Shown here: positions 50,342 to 61,555 of the stretch, in pieces
How positions within the stretch are numbered: position 1 is the stretch's first letter
How the letters are laid out: every line of letters starts with the position of its first letter
Origin: Lonepinella koalarum
Lineage (GTDB): Bacteria > Pseudomonadota > Gammaproteobacteria > Enterobacterales > Pasteurellaceae
Direction of reading: 5' to 3'
DNA length: 64,000 nucleotides
Assembly: GCF_004565475.1 (NCBI RefSeq)
Contig: NZ_SRHX01000004.1
Span: 1 to 64,000 of the forward strand
The notes under the pieces: model-generated
Told to the model about the DNA's origin: nothing
The model's database searches: none
Seen by the model: the letters and a program-made list of their open reading frames with translations, nothing else
Position numbers and translations under genes: made by a program

Positions 50342-50386
50342 ATGAATTTCAACCGCACTTTTCATCATCACCATCACCGAACCTAA
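50342..50386 (+). CDS. hisL: his operon leader peptide
   Basis: A 14-residue ORF, MNFNRTF followed by five histidines, Arg and Thr. A run of His codons in a short ORF before hisG is the classical sensor of histidyl-tRNA in attenuation. The peptide is too short for ordinary gene calling. Residues NRTF are encoded by an uptake signal (ACCGCACTT at 50352). Confidence 0.9.
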   Translation: MNFNRTFHHHHHRT

Positions 50387-50408
50387 TCTTTCGGGCGGAT
50401 GGTGCTAC

Positions 50409-50487
50409 TCGGAAGATAAGACTTCCGAAACAGTGCGGTGAACCAGCAATATAAACCTTTCGGAAGTCAACTTCTGAAAGGTTTTTT
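50409..50487 (+). terminator. his attenuator with antiterminator
   Basis: A first hairpin (CGGAAG/CTTCCG, about 50410-50430) and a terminator hairpin (AACCTTTCGGAAG with CTTCTGAAAGGTT, then T6, about 50454-50486). The right arm CTTCCGAAA of the first hairpin can also pair with the left arm TTTCGGAAG of the terminator, the alternative structure needed for attenuation by leader translation. Confidence 0.85.
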
Positions 50488-50512
50488 ACTTTTATTTATA
50501 GGAAATTAAATT

Positions 50513-51412
50513 ATGTCAGATAACAACAGATTACGCATTGCATTACAAAAAAAAGGGCGTTTAAGCACGGACTGTAACGAGTTGCTTAAACAATGTGGGG
50601 TAAAAATCAACTGGAACGAACAACGTTTGATTGCCTATTCGGAAAATATGCCGATCGATATTCTACGGGTACGTGATGACGATATTCCCGGCTTGGTGTT
50701 TGACGGTGTAGTAGATCTCGGCATTATTGGCGAAAATGTGTTGGAAGAAGAAGAACTTGGTCGCCAGAATGCAGGAGAAGTCGTAGAATATAAAAAATTG
50801 CGTCAATTGGATTTTGGTGGCTGCCGTTTATCTTTAGCCATTGATCGAGATCGCCCTTATCATGGCGTGCAAGATTTCCAAAACCAGCGTATTGCCACGT
50901 CTTACCCAAACTTGCTTCGCCGTTATATGAACGAAAAACAGGTAGCGTATAAAAACTGTTTTTTAAATGGTTCAGTGGAAGTCGCCCCGACTGCCAATTT
51001 AGCCAATGCCATTTGTGATTTGGTGTCATCAGGGGCAACCTTGGAAGCCAATGGTTTAAAAGAAGTGGAAGTGATTTACAAATCCAAAGCCTGTTTAATT
51101 CAGCGTGCAGATCCGTTGTCGGCGGAAAAACAAGCCTTGGTGGACAAATTGCTCACTCGCATTCAGGGCGTACAACAGGCGGCGGAAAGCAAATATATTA
51201 TGTTGCACGCTCCGAAAGACAAGTTAGAAGAAGTGATTGCCTTGTTGCCGGGGGTAGAAAATCCAACCATTTTGCCATTGGCTCATGATGAAGCCAAAGT
51301 CGCCATGCACATGGTGAGCCAAGAAAATCTGTTTTGGGAAACCATGGAACAATTAAAAGATATTGGGGCAAGCTCGGTATTAGTGTTGCCAATTGAAAAA
51401 ATGTTGGCTTAG
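50513..51412 (+). CDS. hisG: ATP phosphoribosyltransferase, long form
   Basis: First enzyme of histidine synthesis, 299 residues: two periplasmic-binding-like lobes plus the C-terminal regulatory domain found in the long HisG form. [13 protein letters not shown] starts the catalytic domain and [30 protein letters not shown] and the terminal domain follow. The histidine feedback domain is present, so HisZ is not required. First gene after the his attenuator. Confidence 0.96.
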   Translation: MSDNNRLRIALQKKGRLSTDCNELLKQCGVKINWNEQRLIAYSENMPIDILRVRDDDIPGLVFDGVVDLGIIGENVLEEEELGRQNAGEVVEYKKLRQLDFGGCRLSLAIDRDRPYHGVQDFQNQRIATSYPNLLRRYMNEKQVAYKNCFLNGSVEVAPTANLANAICDLVSSGATLEANGLKEVEVIYKSKACLIQRADPLSAEKQALVDKLLTRIQGVQQAAESKYIMLHAPKDKLEEVIALLPGVENPTILPLAHDEAKVAMHMVSQENLFWETMEQLKDIGASSVLVLPIEKMLA

Positions 51413-51423
51413 GGAGAAATAAA

Positions 51424-52722
51424 ATGATGCAAACCCTTATTTGGAAAGATTTATCAGAAAATGAGAAAAAACAGGCATTGACTCGTCCTGCGATTAGTTC
51501 CTCTGCCAATATCCAGCAGGCGGTTAATGAGATTCGTGAAAACGTATTGACAAACGGTGACAAAGCATTATTTGAGTTAAGTGAGAAATTCGATAAAGTG
51601 AAATTGCAAAGTCTTGTTGTGTCGCAAACCGAAATTCAAGCAGCAAGTGAGCGTTTATCAGTGGAACTTAAGCAGGCTATTCAAAACGCCAAAGCCAATA
51701 TTGAAAAATTCCATCAAGCACAAATTCCCCAACCCGTGGATATTGAAACGCAAGCAGGCGTGCGTTGTCAGGTGGTGACACGCCCAATTAATCGAGTGGG
51801 TTTATATATTCCAGGAGGATCTGCTCCGTTATTTTCTACCGTATTAATGCTTGCCATTCCTGCCAAAATCGCCGGTTGTAAAAAAATCGTGCTGTGTTCG
51901 CCACCGCCGATTGCTGATGCGATTTTATATGCGGCGGATCTTTGTGGAGTGGAAACGATTTATGCAGTGGGTGGCGCACAAGCTATTGTGGCAATGGCAT
52001 TTGGTACGGAAAGTGTCGCCAAAGTCGATAAAATTTTCGGACCGGGCAACAGTTTCGTTACTGAAGCCAAACGCCAAGTGAGCCAAACTGTCAACGGTGC
52101 GGCGATCGATATGCAGGCAGGACCGTCGGAAGTATTGGTATTGGCGGATGAACAGGCTGATCCTGAATTTGTGGCAAGCGATTTACTTTCTCAGGCAGAA
52201 CACGGTGCGGACAGCCAAGTAATTTTAGTCACTAACAGCGAAACGCTGGCAGAATATACGCTACTCGCCATTGAACGTCAATTAAACCAATTACCAAGAG
52301 CCGACACCGCCCGTAAAGCGTTAAACCATAGTCGCACCTTTATTGCGGAAGATATTGCCCAAGCGGTCGCCATTAGCAATGAATATGCCCCCGAGCATTT
52401 AGTGGTGCAAGTGGAAAATGCCCGTGATTTATTGCCACAATTAGATAATGCAGGATCGATTTTCTTAGGTGCTTATTCTCCCGAAAGCATGGGCGACTAC
52501 GCCAGTGGCACCAACCATGTTTTACCGACCTATGGCTATACCAAAACCACATCAAGTTTGGGACTGGCTGATTTTAGCAAACGTATGACTGTACAAGAAC
52601 TCACCCCACAAGGCTTTAAAGATCTCGCTTATACAGTAGAACTCATGGCACAAGCAGAGCAGCTGGAAGCTCATAAACAGGCGGTGAGCATAAGGTTGGC
52701 AAAATTGAAAAAACAAAAATAA
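51424..52722 (+). CDS. hisD: histidinol dehydrogenase
   Basis: Last step of histidine synthesis, NAD-dependent oxidation of histidinol via the aldehyde, 432 residues. [26 protein letters not shown]-like, [40 protein letters not shown] and NEYAPEHL are all family motifs. Alternative start one codon later. It lies 11 bases after hisG. Confidence 0.97.
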   Translation: MMQTLIWKDLSENEKKQALTRPAISSSANIQQAVNEIRENVLTNGDKALFELSEKFDKVKLQSLVVSQTEIQAASERLSVELKQAIQNAKANIEKFHQAQIPQPVDIETQAGVRCQVVTRPINRVGLYIPGGSAPLFSTVLMLAIPAKIAGCKKIVLCSPPPIADAILYAADLCGVETIYAVGGAQAIVAMAFGTESVAKVDKIFGPGNSFVTEAKRQVSQTVNGAAIDMQAGPSEVLVLADEQADPEFVASDLLSQAEHGADSQVILVTNSETLAEYTLLAIERQLNQLPRADTARKALNHSRTFIAEDIAQAVAISNEYAPEHLVVQVENARDLLPQLDNAGSIFLGAYSPESMGDYASGTNHVLPTYGYTKTTSSLGLADFSKRMTVQELTPQGFKDLAYTVELMAQAEQLEAHKQAVSIRLAKLKKQK

Positions 52723-52798
52723 ATTTTCCATATACAGTATTTTTCAGTTTATTTAAATGATATAAACACAGTATCTATAAATTTAACAAGGAAAAATT

Positions 52799-53239
52799 AT
52801 GCAAAACCCGATTGAAATATACCAAACCAAAGACGGACAAACTCAAGTTGAAGTACAATTTGAGCAGGATACAGTGTGGCTATCGCAGGTACAGATGGCT
52901 AAAGTATTTGATACCACATCAGAAAATATTGTGATGCATTTGAAAAATATTTTTTCTGAACAGGAAGTTGATGAATTTTCAACCACTAAGGATTTCTTAG
53001 TAGTTCGCCAAGAAGGTCAACGTCAAGTTAAACGCCAGATAAAACACTATAACTTAGATGCCATTATCTCTGTTGGCTATCGAGTAAAATCCATATCAGC
53101 AACACAATTTCGTATTTGGGCAACTCAACGCCTAAAAGACTATCTCGTCAAAGGCTATGCCATTAACCAAAAACGCTTACAGCAAAATGCTAATGAGCTA
53201 GAACAAGCCATTGCGTTGATTCAAAAAACCGCTCATTAG
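52799..53239 (+). pseudogene. truncated RhuM-family protein
   Basis: The 146-residue frame matches the N-terminal part of RhuM (virulence RhuM/DUF4411-type accessory) proteins: IEIYQTKDGQTQVEVQFEQDTVWLSQ, TTKDFLVVRQEG, ISVGYRVKS and QFRIWATQRLKDYLVKGYAINQKRL. Full-length members run to roughly 300 residues or more, so the C-terminal domain is missing. Function of RhuM is unclear. It has its own AAGGAAAAATT ribosome site and lies between hisD and hisC, which are otherwise adjacent in relatives. It may be a mobile-element remnant. Confidence 0.65.
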
Positions 53240-53259
53240 ACTCATTATGCACATGCTGA

Positions 53260-54339
<1,080 letters not shown>

Positions 54340-54500
54340 CTGTTTATAGTTGATTTTGATTAGGGCTTGTGGAAGATTAGGTTTGATCTTCTACGCCTAA
54401 TTTTCGACCATTTTCTCTATACAATTAAAATTTGTATTGTCCGTTTTACAAGCCCATGCTATTTTATTCAATATATTATCTGAATATTTCTTTTTATATC

Positions 54501-57500
54501 ATGGCAATATCAATTCCAGCAATTCTTATTATCGATCTTGAAGTGAATCCAAAAACCGAGACTGTTTTTAAATTAGGGGCATACCGCCCCGATTTGGATA
54601 AATCTTATCAAAGTGAAAATTTACGGAATAATCAGGATTTTAAAGCAGCTCTCGAGGAAATTAGACAGGAAGGTTTGGTTAGTGGTGCAAAATGGCTGAT
54701 GGGACATAATATTATTGAACACGACCTTAAATTTTTACCTCCCGATCTTGAATGGCTTAAATTGCCAGTAATAGATACATTACGCTTATCTCCATTAGCA
54801 TTTCCGCAGAATCCCTATCATCGTCTAATCAAAAACCATAAGATTATCGTGTCCGAAATCAACTCACCGTTAGCAGACTGCAAAGCCTGTTGGACACTAT
54901 TTCAAGATCAATGTAAAGCTTTTACGGTTCTTGCCAAGAACTCTCCGCAGGAAATGGAAATTTACCAGCATTTATTCGGCACAATCCCAATTATTAGCCA
55001 TGATGTCATTTCCCTACCTGAACCGCCCCAACTGACTCACCATCAGGCGGTATATGCTGTTCGTCATATTTTACGGGAAAAAGATGTTGCTGCAGATAGT
55101 AAAGAACATTTTAAAGTCTGTCGCACCAGAATGATTGAGTTGTTAAAAACGGATCTGAACAATCCTGACCTACATATTCCTGTGGCTTATGCCTTATCTT
55201 GGCTAACTGTTTCGGGCGGTACATCCGTACTAGCTCCTTGGGTTCGCTATCAATTTCCAGCAACAGCTCGATTACTTGATGAATTACGTAATCATGATTG
55301 CCAAAACCCGAATTGTGAATATTGTGCAGGCACACTAAATCCAACCGAACAGCTAAAACGTTATTTCGGGCAAGGCGGAAAAATCAAATCATTTCGTGAT
55401 GTAAAAGGCATTGACGGAGGACAAGAAGCTATTGTACGTGCGGGCATGAAAGGCGAACATACCTTAGCCATATTGCCTACAGGTGGCGGTAAATCGCTGT
55501 GTTTTCAACTTCCTGCATTAAACCGTTACTATCGTAACGGTGGTTTGACGATTATAGTGTCGCCACTGCAATCCTTAATGAAAGATCAGGTGGATAATTT
55601 AATTCGTCGCGGTATCTTAGGTGTAGCAGCATTAAACGGAATGTTAGAAATTACCGAACGTGCGGATGTACTGGATAAAGTCGTATTGGGCGACATCGGA
55701 CTTTTATTTATCGCCCCCGAACAATTTCGCAACAAAAGTTTTGTCAATGCCATCAAACACCGTCAAATTAACGGGTGGGTATTTGATGAAGCCCACTGTC
55801 TGTCTAAATGGGGACATGATTTCCGCCCTGACTATTTATATGCGGTTACGTTTATCCAAAAATATCATCAAGAAAACCGCAGTCAAATCGCACCGATCAG
55901 CTGTTTTACCGCAACGGCAAAACCCGATGTGCTGAATGATATTATTACTTATTTCCGTCATATTCTCAGTATCGAATTTAAACAATTTATCGGTGATAAC
56001 GAACGAACCAACCTTTCATACGAAGTATTGGATACCCCGAATAGCAGTAAAAATCAACGCATACACGAGTTATTACAGCGAGAACTTGGACATCAGGAAG
56101 GCGGTGCTGTGGTATTTGTCGCACGACGCAAAAGTGCGGAACAATACGCCACATTTCTTCAACGGCAAGGCTGGACCTGTGAGTATTTCCATGCTGGTTT
56201 GCAGAAAAACACCAAATCCGACATTCAAGATCGTTTCATTAAAGGCGAGTTACGCATTATTGTCGCTACCAATGCTTTTGGAATGGGGGTGGACAAAACG
56301 GATATTCGTTTGGTTATTCATGCCGAAATCACGGGTTCGCTGGAAAATTATCTACAGGAAGCGGGGCGTGCAGGGCGAGATCAGCTTGAAGCGAAATGCG
56401 TGTTATTATTCAACCGTCAAGATGTGGATGCTCAATTCAGTTTAAACCATAATTCTCAAATCGAACTTAAAGACTTAAAACTGATTTGGAAAAAATTGGG
56501 TTATCTACATACCAAAACCAAGAAAAAAGACGATTCAATCGTCGTCACCACGGGAGAAATTTTACACGATACCGACAATTATATGAGTTTCGACAGCGAT
56601 GATAGCCAAGCCGATACTAAAGTTAAAACCGCTTTAGCTTGGTTAGAGCGGGCTGATTTAGTCGAACGCAGTGAAAACCACACGCGTATATTTCCTGTGC
56701 GTTCTGGACATCTGGATTTAACACAGGCTATTGCAAAGATTGAGAACGCAAAACTACCCAAATACAAAAGAGAATTGTACCGCACTATTACCGAAATTAT
56801 TTTTGAATCCCCTAAGGACGCACCTCTCAGCACCGATGAATTGAGCAAAGCCCTTGCCTGCGGTTTTGAAGAACTGCGTAGTTATCTCAAAGTGCTGGAA
56901 GAATTGGGGATCTTGGTTAATGATACCCGAATGACGATCAATCTGCGTACAGATACCCACAAACCTGCCGAAAAACGTCTGAATCAAATTATTGCATGGG
57001 AAGAAAAATTATGGACACTACTGGAAGAAAAACTGCCTCATGCAATGGAAGGTGAGTGGCAAAACATCGCATTAAGTGCTGTCTGTCAGGAAATTAATGG
57101 TAACAGTGATGAAGACAATAACAAACAGCAAATTATTCCAACTGATGTTAAATTGTTATTACAATCCCTAGCTTATGATAAAGCCATTAGAAAAGAAGAA
57201 TGCCATAACGGAAGTTTCGAACTCTGCGATTTGGGCAACGATATGCTTCGCATACGTTTCAAGGATCGTTCCGCTACTTGGGAAAATTTACAAAGTAATG
57301 CTGAGTTACGCCGAAAATTATGCCAGCATATTCTGAGCTACTTGATTTCACAAATAGGCGGCTTACGTAGCAAAGATGCCATTGTCGAAACCAGTTTCGG
57401 TAAATTGAAAGAAGAGGCAGAACAAAATTCTGATCTTTTTAACGGCATAGGATTATCACAATATGATCTTTTGATAAAACAGGCTTTACTGTTTATGCAC

Positions 57501-59753
57501 AAACAAGATGTCATCAAACTGAATCACGGTATGACCATTCTACGCCATGCAATGACGATTAAAGTAAACCAAACTGCACTGAATGCCAATCCACCTCGCC
57601 AATATGTCCGTGATGATTACCAATTACTACAAGATTTTTATAGCGAAAAAATATTCCAAGTCCACGTTATGCAGGAATATGCCGTAAAAGCATTGGAAAA
57701 TATGAGTCAGGCTTGGAAATTAGTGCGTGATTATTTCACTGAAAAAGAATCTGAATTCAAGAATAAATGGTTTAGAGGACGATTTACCGAACTAGAAGAA
57801 ACCGTATCAAGTGATACCCGAAAAGAAATTATTGATAACCTAAATCCACAGCAACGAGCGATTGTGGCGGATAAAAGCGAACAAAACCGCTTAGTTTTAG
57901 CCGGTCCCGGTGCAGGAAAAACCCGTGTTATCGTACACCGCACGGCTTATTTACTTAGGGTGAGACATGTTGATCCAAAGTCAATTATTGTTCTAGCATT
58001 TAATCGCTTGGCTGCACGGGAAATCAAACGCCGTTTGGCAAATTTAGTCGGTAATATTGCTTTCTCTGTCACGGTACTTACCTATGACGGAATGGCGATG
58101 CGTTTGCTGGGCATACGTTACAACGACCGTGATAAATCAGAGTGTCGCGAAGAAAGCGATATTTTTAAACAATGGTGCGAACAAGCGACTAAAATGCTGA
58201 CCAATGGTCTTTCGGTGGGAGCAGAAGATGACAACGATCGAGATCGTATTCTGGCAGGTTTCCAATATATTTTAGTTGATGAATATCAGGACATCAGCGA
58301 ACACCATTACAACTTGGTATCTGCATTGGCGGGGCGGCAGGCGGATGATTCGGCAAAACTGACCATTCTGGCAGTAGGTGACGATGATCAAAATATTTAT
58401 GCTTTCAACGGCAGCAGTAATGAATACATCAGACGTTTTCAACAGGATTATAGTGTTACGGAGCCAGATTACCTAACTTATAACTACCGCAGCACCCAAA
58501 ATATTATTAACGCAGCCAACAGCGTTATTCAAGATGTGCCAGAACGGTTAAAAAACACCCATCAGATTGAAATTAATCCCGAGCGAAATAATGAGTTGAA
58601 AGGCGGAATATGGGAATCTATCGATTCCAAACGATTGGGTAGGGTTGCGGTGATTACTGTATCAGAAGAAGGAGATCTCCACCAAAAGAATAATCGACAA
58701 ACACAAGCCGTCATTAATGAGATCATCCGTTTGAAGCAACTTGGTGTAACAGAATATGCGGATTTTGCCGTACTTGCACATAATAACAACACGTTGAAAC
58801 CAATGCAGGCTTGGTGTGAATTGGAAAACATTCCTTATTTTCTAGCCAAAGAGAATAAAAATAAAATCCGATTAAACAGAAAACGTGAATTTGTAAAATT
58901 ACGCGAAGCATTAAACGGAAAAGAGTATCTGACATCGCAGGAATTTATAACGTTGATTCTAGATCAACAGGTAAGCGACAGATGGAAGCAGTATTTTGCA
59001 AGAATAATTGAAGATTTCAAGCTGGAATACCCTGTTTCTGCCATGAAAGATAACAGTGAGATAAAACATAATACCCAAACCCTGCTGAATTGGCTGTATG
59101 ATTATACGGGAGATAGCAGCGAAACAGGCATTAACGGTATTTTCCTAGGCACTGTCCATTCAGCAAAAGGATTGGAATTCAAACATGTCTTTGTATTGGA
59201 CGGTCATTGGCAGCAAGATAAAAAAGAAGATTTATCCGCTGCACAACGCCTTTATTATGTAGCAATGACTCGTGCAATTGAAACATTAACCTTGCTACAA
59301 CACACTTCCGATCACCCATGGATTACCAAATTACCGATCGATACGGTAAAAAAGAAACAGGCATTTCAGTTACGTAGCGATCTTAATACGGCGTATCGCA
59401 TTTTATCCCTGAGTGAATTGGATATGGATTTTGTCGTACGGAGTCCTGTGTATGCTAATATAAAATCTCGTTTACAGATTATTCGCAAGCTAAGTACTGG
59501 AGAAGAACTTCAATTTAAAAAGAATGAGCGTGGCGGTTATGATTTTTACGCCTATGGCGAGATTGTCGCCCGTACCTCTAAAAAGGCAGACTCTTCCTTG
59601 CCTGTCCTGCCAGAGAATACAAAGGTCATTATCTCAGACTTTTATGTCCGTTATTGGGAAGATATGGAAGAACAATACCATAAATACTATCCGCCGGAAC
59701 TAAAAGACCAAAAATGGACGGTTGTGATTCCACAGCTGATTATCTCTGAATAA
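54501..59753 (+). CDS. exonuclease-RecQ-UvrD fusion helicase
   Basis: A single 1750-residue protein with three enzymatic parts. Residues about 8-150: DEDD-type 3'-5' exonuclease-like (Asp12, Glu14 in IDLEVN; Asp75 in EHDLKFL; Asp126 in LADCKACW). A Cys cluster Cys267, Cys272 and Cys275 (DCQNPNCEYC) follows. Residues about 300-640: RecQ helicase with Walker A PTGGGKS at 326-332, DEAH at 429-432, the SKWGHDFRPDY loop and QEAGRAGRD. From about 1120: UvrD/PcrA-type SF1 helicase with Walker A GPGAGKT near 1135, VDEYQD near 1258, GDDDQNIYAFNG, GTVHSAKGLEF and YYVAMTRA. The start at 54501 is preferred over 54432 (hydrophobic, unlike a domain) though no clear ribosome site is seen for either. It is flanked by hisC and an uptake-signal terminator. 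Confidence 0.85.
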   Translation: MAISIPAILIIDLEVNPKTETVFKLGAYRPDLDKSYQSENLRNNQDFKAALEEIRQEGLVSGAKWLMGHNIIEHDLKFLPPDLEWLKLPVIDTLRLSPLAFPQNPYHRLIKNHKIIVSEINSPLADCKACWTLFQDQCKAFTVLAKNSPQEMEIYQHLFGTIPIISHDVISLPEPPQLTHHQAVYAVRHILREKDVAADSKEHFKVCRTRMIELLKTDLNNPDLHIPVAYALSWLTVSGGTSVLAPWVRYQFPATARLLDELRNHDCQNPNCEYCAGTLNPTEQLKRYFGQGGKIKSFRDVKGIDGGQEAIVRAGMKGEHTLAILPTGGGKSLCFQLPALNRYYRNGGLTIIVSPLQSLMKDQVDNLIRRGILGVAALNGMLEITERADVLDKVVLGDIGLLFIAPEQFRNKSFVNAIKHRQINGWVFDEAHCLSKWGHDFRPDYLYAVTFIQKYHQENRSQIAPISCFTATAKPDVLNDIITYFRHILSIEFKQFIGDNERTNLSYEVLDTPNSSKNQRIHELLQRELGHQEGGAVVFVARRKSAEQYATFLQRQGWTCEYFHAGLQKNTKSDIQDRFIKGELRIIVATNAFGMGVDKTDIRLVIHAEITGSLENYLQEAGRAGRDQLEAKCVLLFNRQDVDAQFSLNHNSQIELKDLKLIWKKLGYLHTKTKKKDDSIVVTTGEILHDTDNYMSFDSDDSQADTKVKTALAWLERADLVERSENHTRIFPVRSGHLDLTQAIAKIENAKLPKYKRELYRTITEIIFESPKDAPLSTDELSKALACGFEELRSYLKVLEELGILVNDTRMTINLRTDTHKPAEKRLNQIIAWEEKLWTLLEEKLPHAMEGEWQNIALSAVCQEINGNSDEDNNKQQIIPTDVKLLLQSLAYDKAIRKEECHNGSFELCDLGNDMLRIRFKDRSATWENLQSNAELRRKLCQHILSYLISQIGGLRSKDAIVETSFGKLKEEAEQNSDLFNGIGLSQYDLLIKQALLFMHKQDVIKLNHGMTILRHAMTIKVNQTALNANPPRQYVRDDYQLLQDFYSEKIFQVHVMQEYAVKALENMSQAWKLVRDYFTEKESEFKNKWFRGRFTELEETVSSDTRKEIIDNLNPQQRAIVADKSEQNRLVLAGPGAGKTRVIVHRTAYLLRVRHVDPKSIIVLAFNRLAAREIKRRLANLVGNIAFSVTVLTYDGMAMRLLGIRYNDRDKSECREESDIFKQWCEQATKMLTNGLSVGAEDDNDRDRILAGFQYILVDEYQDISEHHYNLVSALAGRQADDSAKLTILAVGDDDQNIYAFNGSSNEYIRRFQQDYSVTEPDYLTYNYRSTQNIINAANSVIQDVPERLKNTHQIEINPERNNELKGGIWESIDSKRLGRVAVITVSEEGDLHQKNNRQTQAVINEIIRLKQLGVTEYADFAVLAHNNNTLKPMQAWCELENIPYFLAKENKNKIRLNRKREFVKLREALNGKEYLTSQEFITLILDQQVSDRWKQYFARIIEDFKLEYPVSAMKDNSEIKHNTQTLLNWLYDYTGDSSETGINGIFLGTVHSAKGLEFKHVFVLDGHWQQDKKEDLSAAQRLYYVAMTRAIETLTLLQHTSDHPWITKLPIDTVKKKQAFQLRSDLNTAYRILSLSELDMDFVVRSPVYANIKSRLQIIRKLSTGEELQFKKNERGGYDFYAYGEIVARTSKKADSSLPVLPENTKVIISDFYVRYWEDMEEQYHKYYPPELKDQKWTVVIPQLIISE

Positions 59754-59780
59754 CAAACTAAAAAATCAAGTAAGCAAACA

Positions 59781-59833
59781 AAGTGCGGTTAATTTTTAAG
59801 CTGTTTTAAATTTTGAGAAAAAATAACCGCACT
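59781..59833. terminator. inverted uptake-signal pair after the helicase
   Basis: AAGTGCGGTTA at 59781 faces ACCGCACT at 59826-59833, allowing an eight-base core stem, in the gap between the helicase and the decarboxylase gene. Likely the helicase terminator. Confidence 0.55.
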
Positions 59834-59985
59834 ATCAAGAAAAAGTTGGTAATGAGTACTTTACTTATAGAAGATCTTTTCTAAGTATTTCTTTTGGTAT
59901 AGAGAAAATATCTAAACGGTATTAGCCAAATAAAATCCAGCCATTATACTTTCTTGCATATTAATTAACATAAGCGAGGAATATT

Positions 59986-61482
59986 ATGGCTGAACAAACT
60001 AGCAAACCCAATGTATATGATTTACGTTCTGCATTAGCGTTATTAGAAACACTTCCCAATGAGTTGGTTTCAACTGATGTGGAAGTGGATCCTATTGCTG
60101 AACTTTCTGGTGTATATCGCTATGTAGGTGCAGGTGGCACAACACCACGTCCAACCAAAACCAATGGACCAGCAATGGTGTTTAACAAAGTGAAAGGCTA
60201 TCCGAATATACGTGTTGCCATTGGTTTAAATGGTTCTCGTAAACGTGTAGGCGCTTTTTTAGGTTGTCCTCCTGAACGTTTAGGCTTTTTATTAAAAGAA
60301 TCCGTTGAGCACGCTATTCCACCTGTCACTTTAAACTCAGATGTAAAACCTGCCTGTCAAGAAGTGGTGCATTTAGCCAGCGATCCTGATTTTGATTTAC
60401 GCACGCTTTTACCAGCACCGACCAATACCATTGAAGATGCAGGTCCTTATTTTACCATGGGTTTATGCTATGCGTCTGATCCTGATACAGGTGAATCCGA
60501 TATTACTATTCACCGTTTATGTGTGCAAAGTAAAGATGAATTATCGATGTGGTTAACGCCCGGTCGTCATATTGATGCATTTCGTCAAAAAGCGGAAGCT
60601 GCAGGCAAACCATTACCTATTTCTATTAGTATTGGTGTTGATCCTGCGATTGAAGTGGCAGCCTGCTTTGAACCGCCAACAACACCTTTAGGCTATGATG
60701 AATTAGCGATTGCAGGTGGATTACGTGGTAAAGCCGTTGAAATGTCCAAATGTATCACCATTAATGAACGTGCTATCGCGCATGCGGAAGTGGTGATTGA
60801 AGGTGAATTATTACCAGATGTGCGGGTGCGTGAAGACCAAAACAGCAATACAGGGAAAGCGATGCCTGAATTCCCTGGTTATACGGGAGATGCAAAACCT
60901 GCCCTACCGATTATTAAAGTAAAAGCCGTCACCACTCGGCATAATCCAATTTTGCGTACCACCGTGGGACCGGGTCAAGAGCATGTTAATATGGCAGGTA
61001 TTCCAACCGAAGCCTCTATTTTAGATATGGTGGAACGTGCGATGCCGGGTCGTTTGCTTAATGTATTTGCTCACACTTCAGGTGGTGGTAAATTGTTAGC
61101 AGTCATGCAATTCAAAAAATCAGCTGCCGTGGACGAAGGTCGTCAACGTCAGGCAGGTTTACTCGCTTTCTCTGCGTTCCCTGAATTAAAGCATGTTATT
61201 GTCGTCGATGAAGATGTCGATATTTTTGATACCGATGATGTGCTATGGGCCATGCAAACCCGTTATCAAGGGGATATTGATACCATCACTATTTCAGGTG
61301 TCCGCTGTCATCCATTAGATCCATCACAATCGCCAGATTATAGCTATAAATTGTTCCAAGCTGGAACATCGTGCAAAACCATTTTTGACTGTACGGTACC
61401 ATTCCATTTAAAAAACCATTTCCAACGCTGTAAATTTAAAGAAGTGGACGTAAAACGCTTTTTGCCTGATTTTGAAAGCTAA
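59986..61482 (+). CDS. UbiD-family aromatic acid decarboxylase (LpdC-like)
   Basis: A 498-residue prenylated-FMN-dependent decarboxylase of the UbiD family. From memory it resembles Lactobacillus gallate decarboxylase LpdC and related AroY-type enzymes more than ubiquinone-pathway UbiD: DVEVDPIAELSGVYRYVGAGGT near residue 30, APTNTIEDAGPY, MPEFPGYTGDAKPAL and VDEDVDIFDTDDVLW. It should remove CO2 from a hydroxybenzoate such as gallate or protocatechuate. AGCGAGGA precedes the start. A UbiX gene follows after 73 bases and would supply the cofactor. Confidence 0.8.
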   Translation: MAEQTSKPNVYDLRSALALLETLPNELVSTDVEVDPIAELSGVYRYVGAGGTTPRPTKTNGPAMVFNKVKGYPNIRVAIGLNGSRKRVGAFLGCPPERLGFLLKESVEHAIPPVTLNSDVKPACQEVVHLASDPDFDLRTLLPAPTNTIEDAGPYFTMGLCYASDPDTGESDITIHRLCVQSKDELSMWLTPGRHIDAFRQKAEAAGKPLPISISIGVDPAIEVAACFEPPTTPLGYDELAIAGGLRGKAVEMSKCITINERAIAHAEVVIEGELLPDVRVREDQNSNTGKAMPEFPGYTGDAKPALPIIKVKAVTTRHNPILRTTVGPGQEHVNMAGIPTEASILDMVERAMPGRLLNVFAHTSGGGKLLAVMQFKKSAAVDEGRQRQAGLLAFSAFPELKHVIVVDEDVDIFDTDDVLWAMQTRYQGDIDTITISGVRCHPLDPSQSPDYSYKLFQAGTSCKTIFDCTVPFHLKNHFQRCKFKEVDVKRFLPDFES

Positions 61483-61555
61483 ATAATCAACAGCCTAATT
61501 TTCATCAATAGGATCGGAAATTAGGCTATTTTTAATTTTACCAAAGGGAAAAATA

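Noticed and set aside
50393-50400. GGGCGGAT in the his leader as another palindrome of the GGGCGGA family
   Set aside because: Only one arm is present; the facing arm and CTAC tail are absent, and the bases belong to the attenuator region.
54363-54455. Inverted GGGCTTGT/ACAAGCCC near the helicase start as possible insertion-element ends
   Set aside because: Only 8 bases, 77 bases apart, with no transposase, target duplication or matching copy at the 3' side of the gene.
54501-59753. Absence of perfect uptake signals across the helicase gene as proof of recent transfer
   Set aside because: Equally long stretches of core genes (about 450-6500 and 16470-21960) also lack perfect signals, so the gap is not informative by itself.
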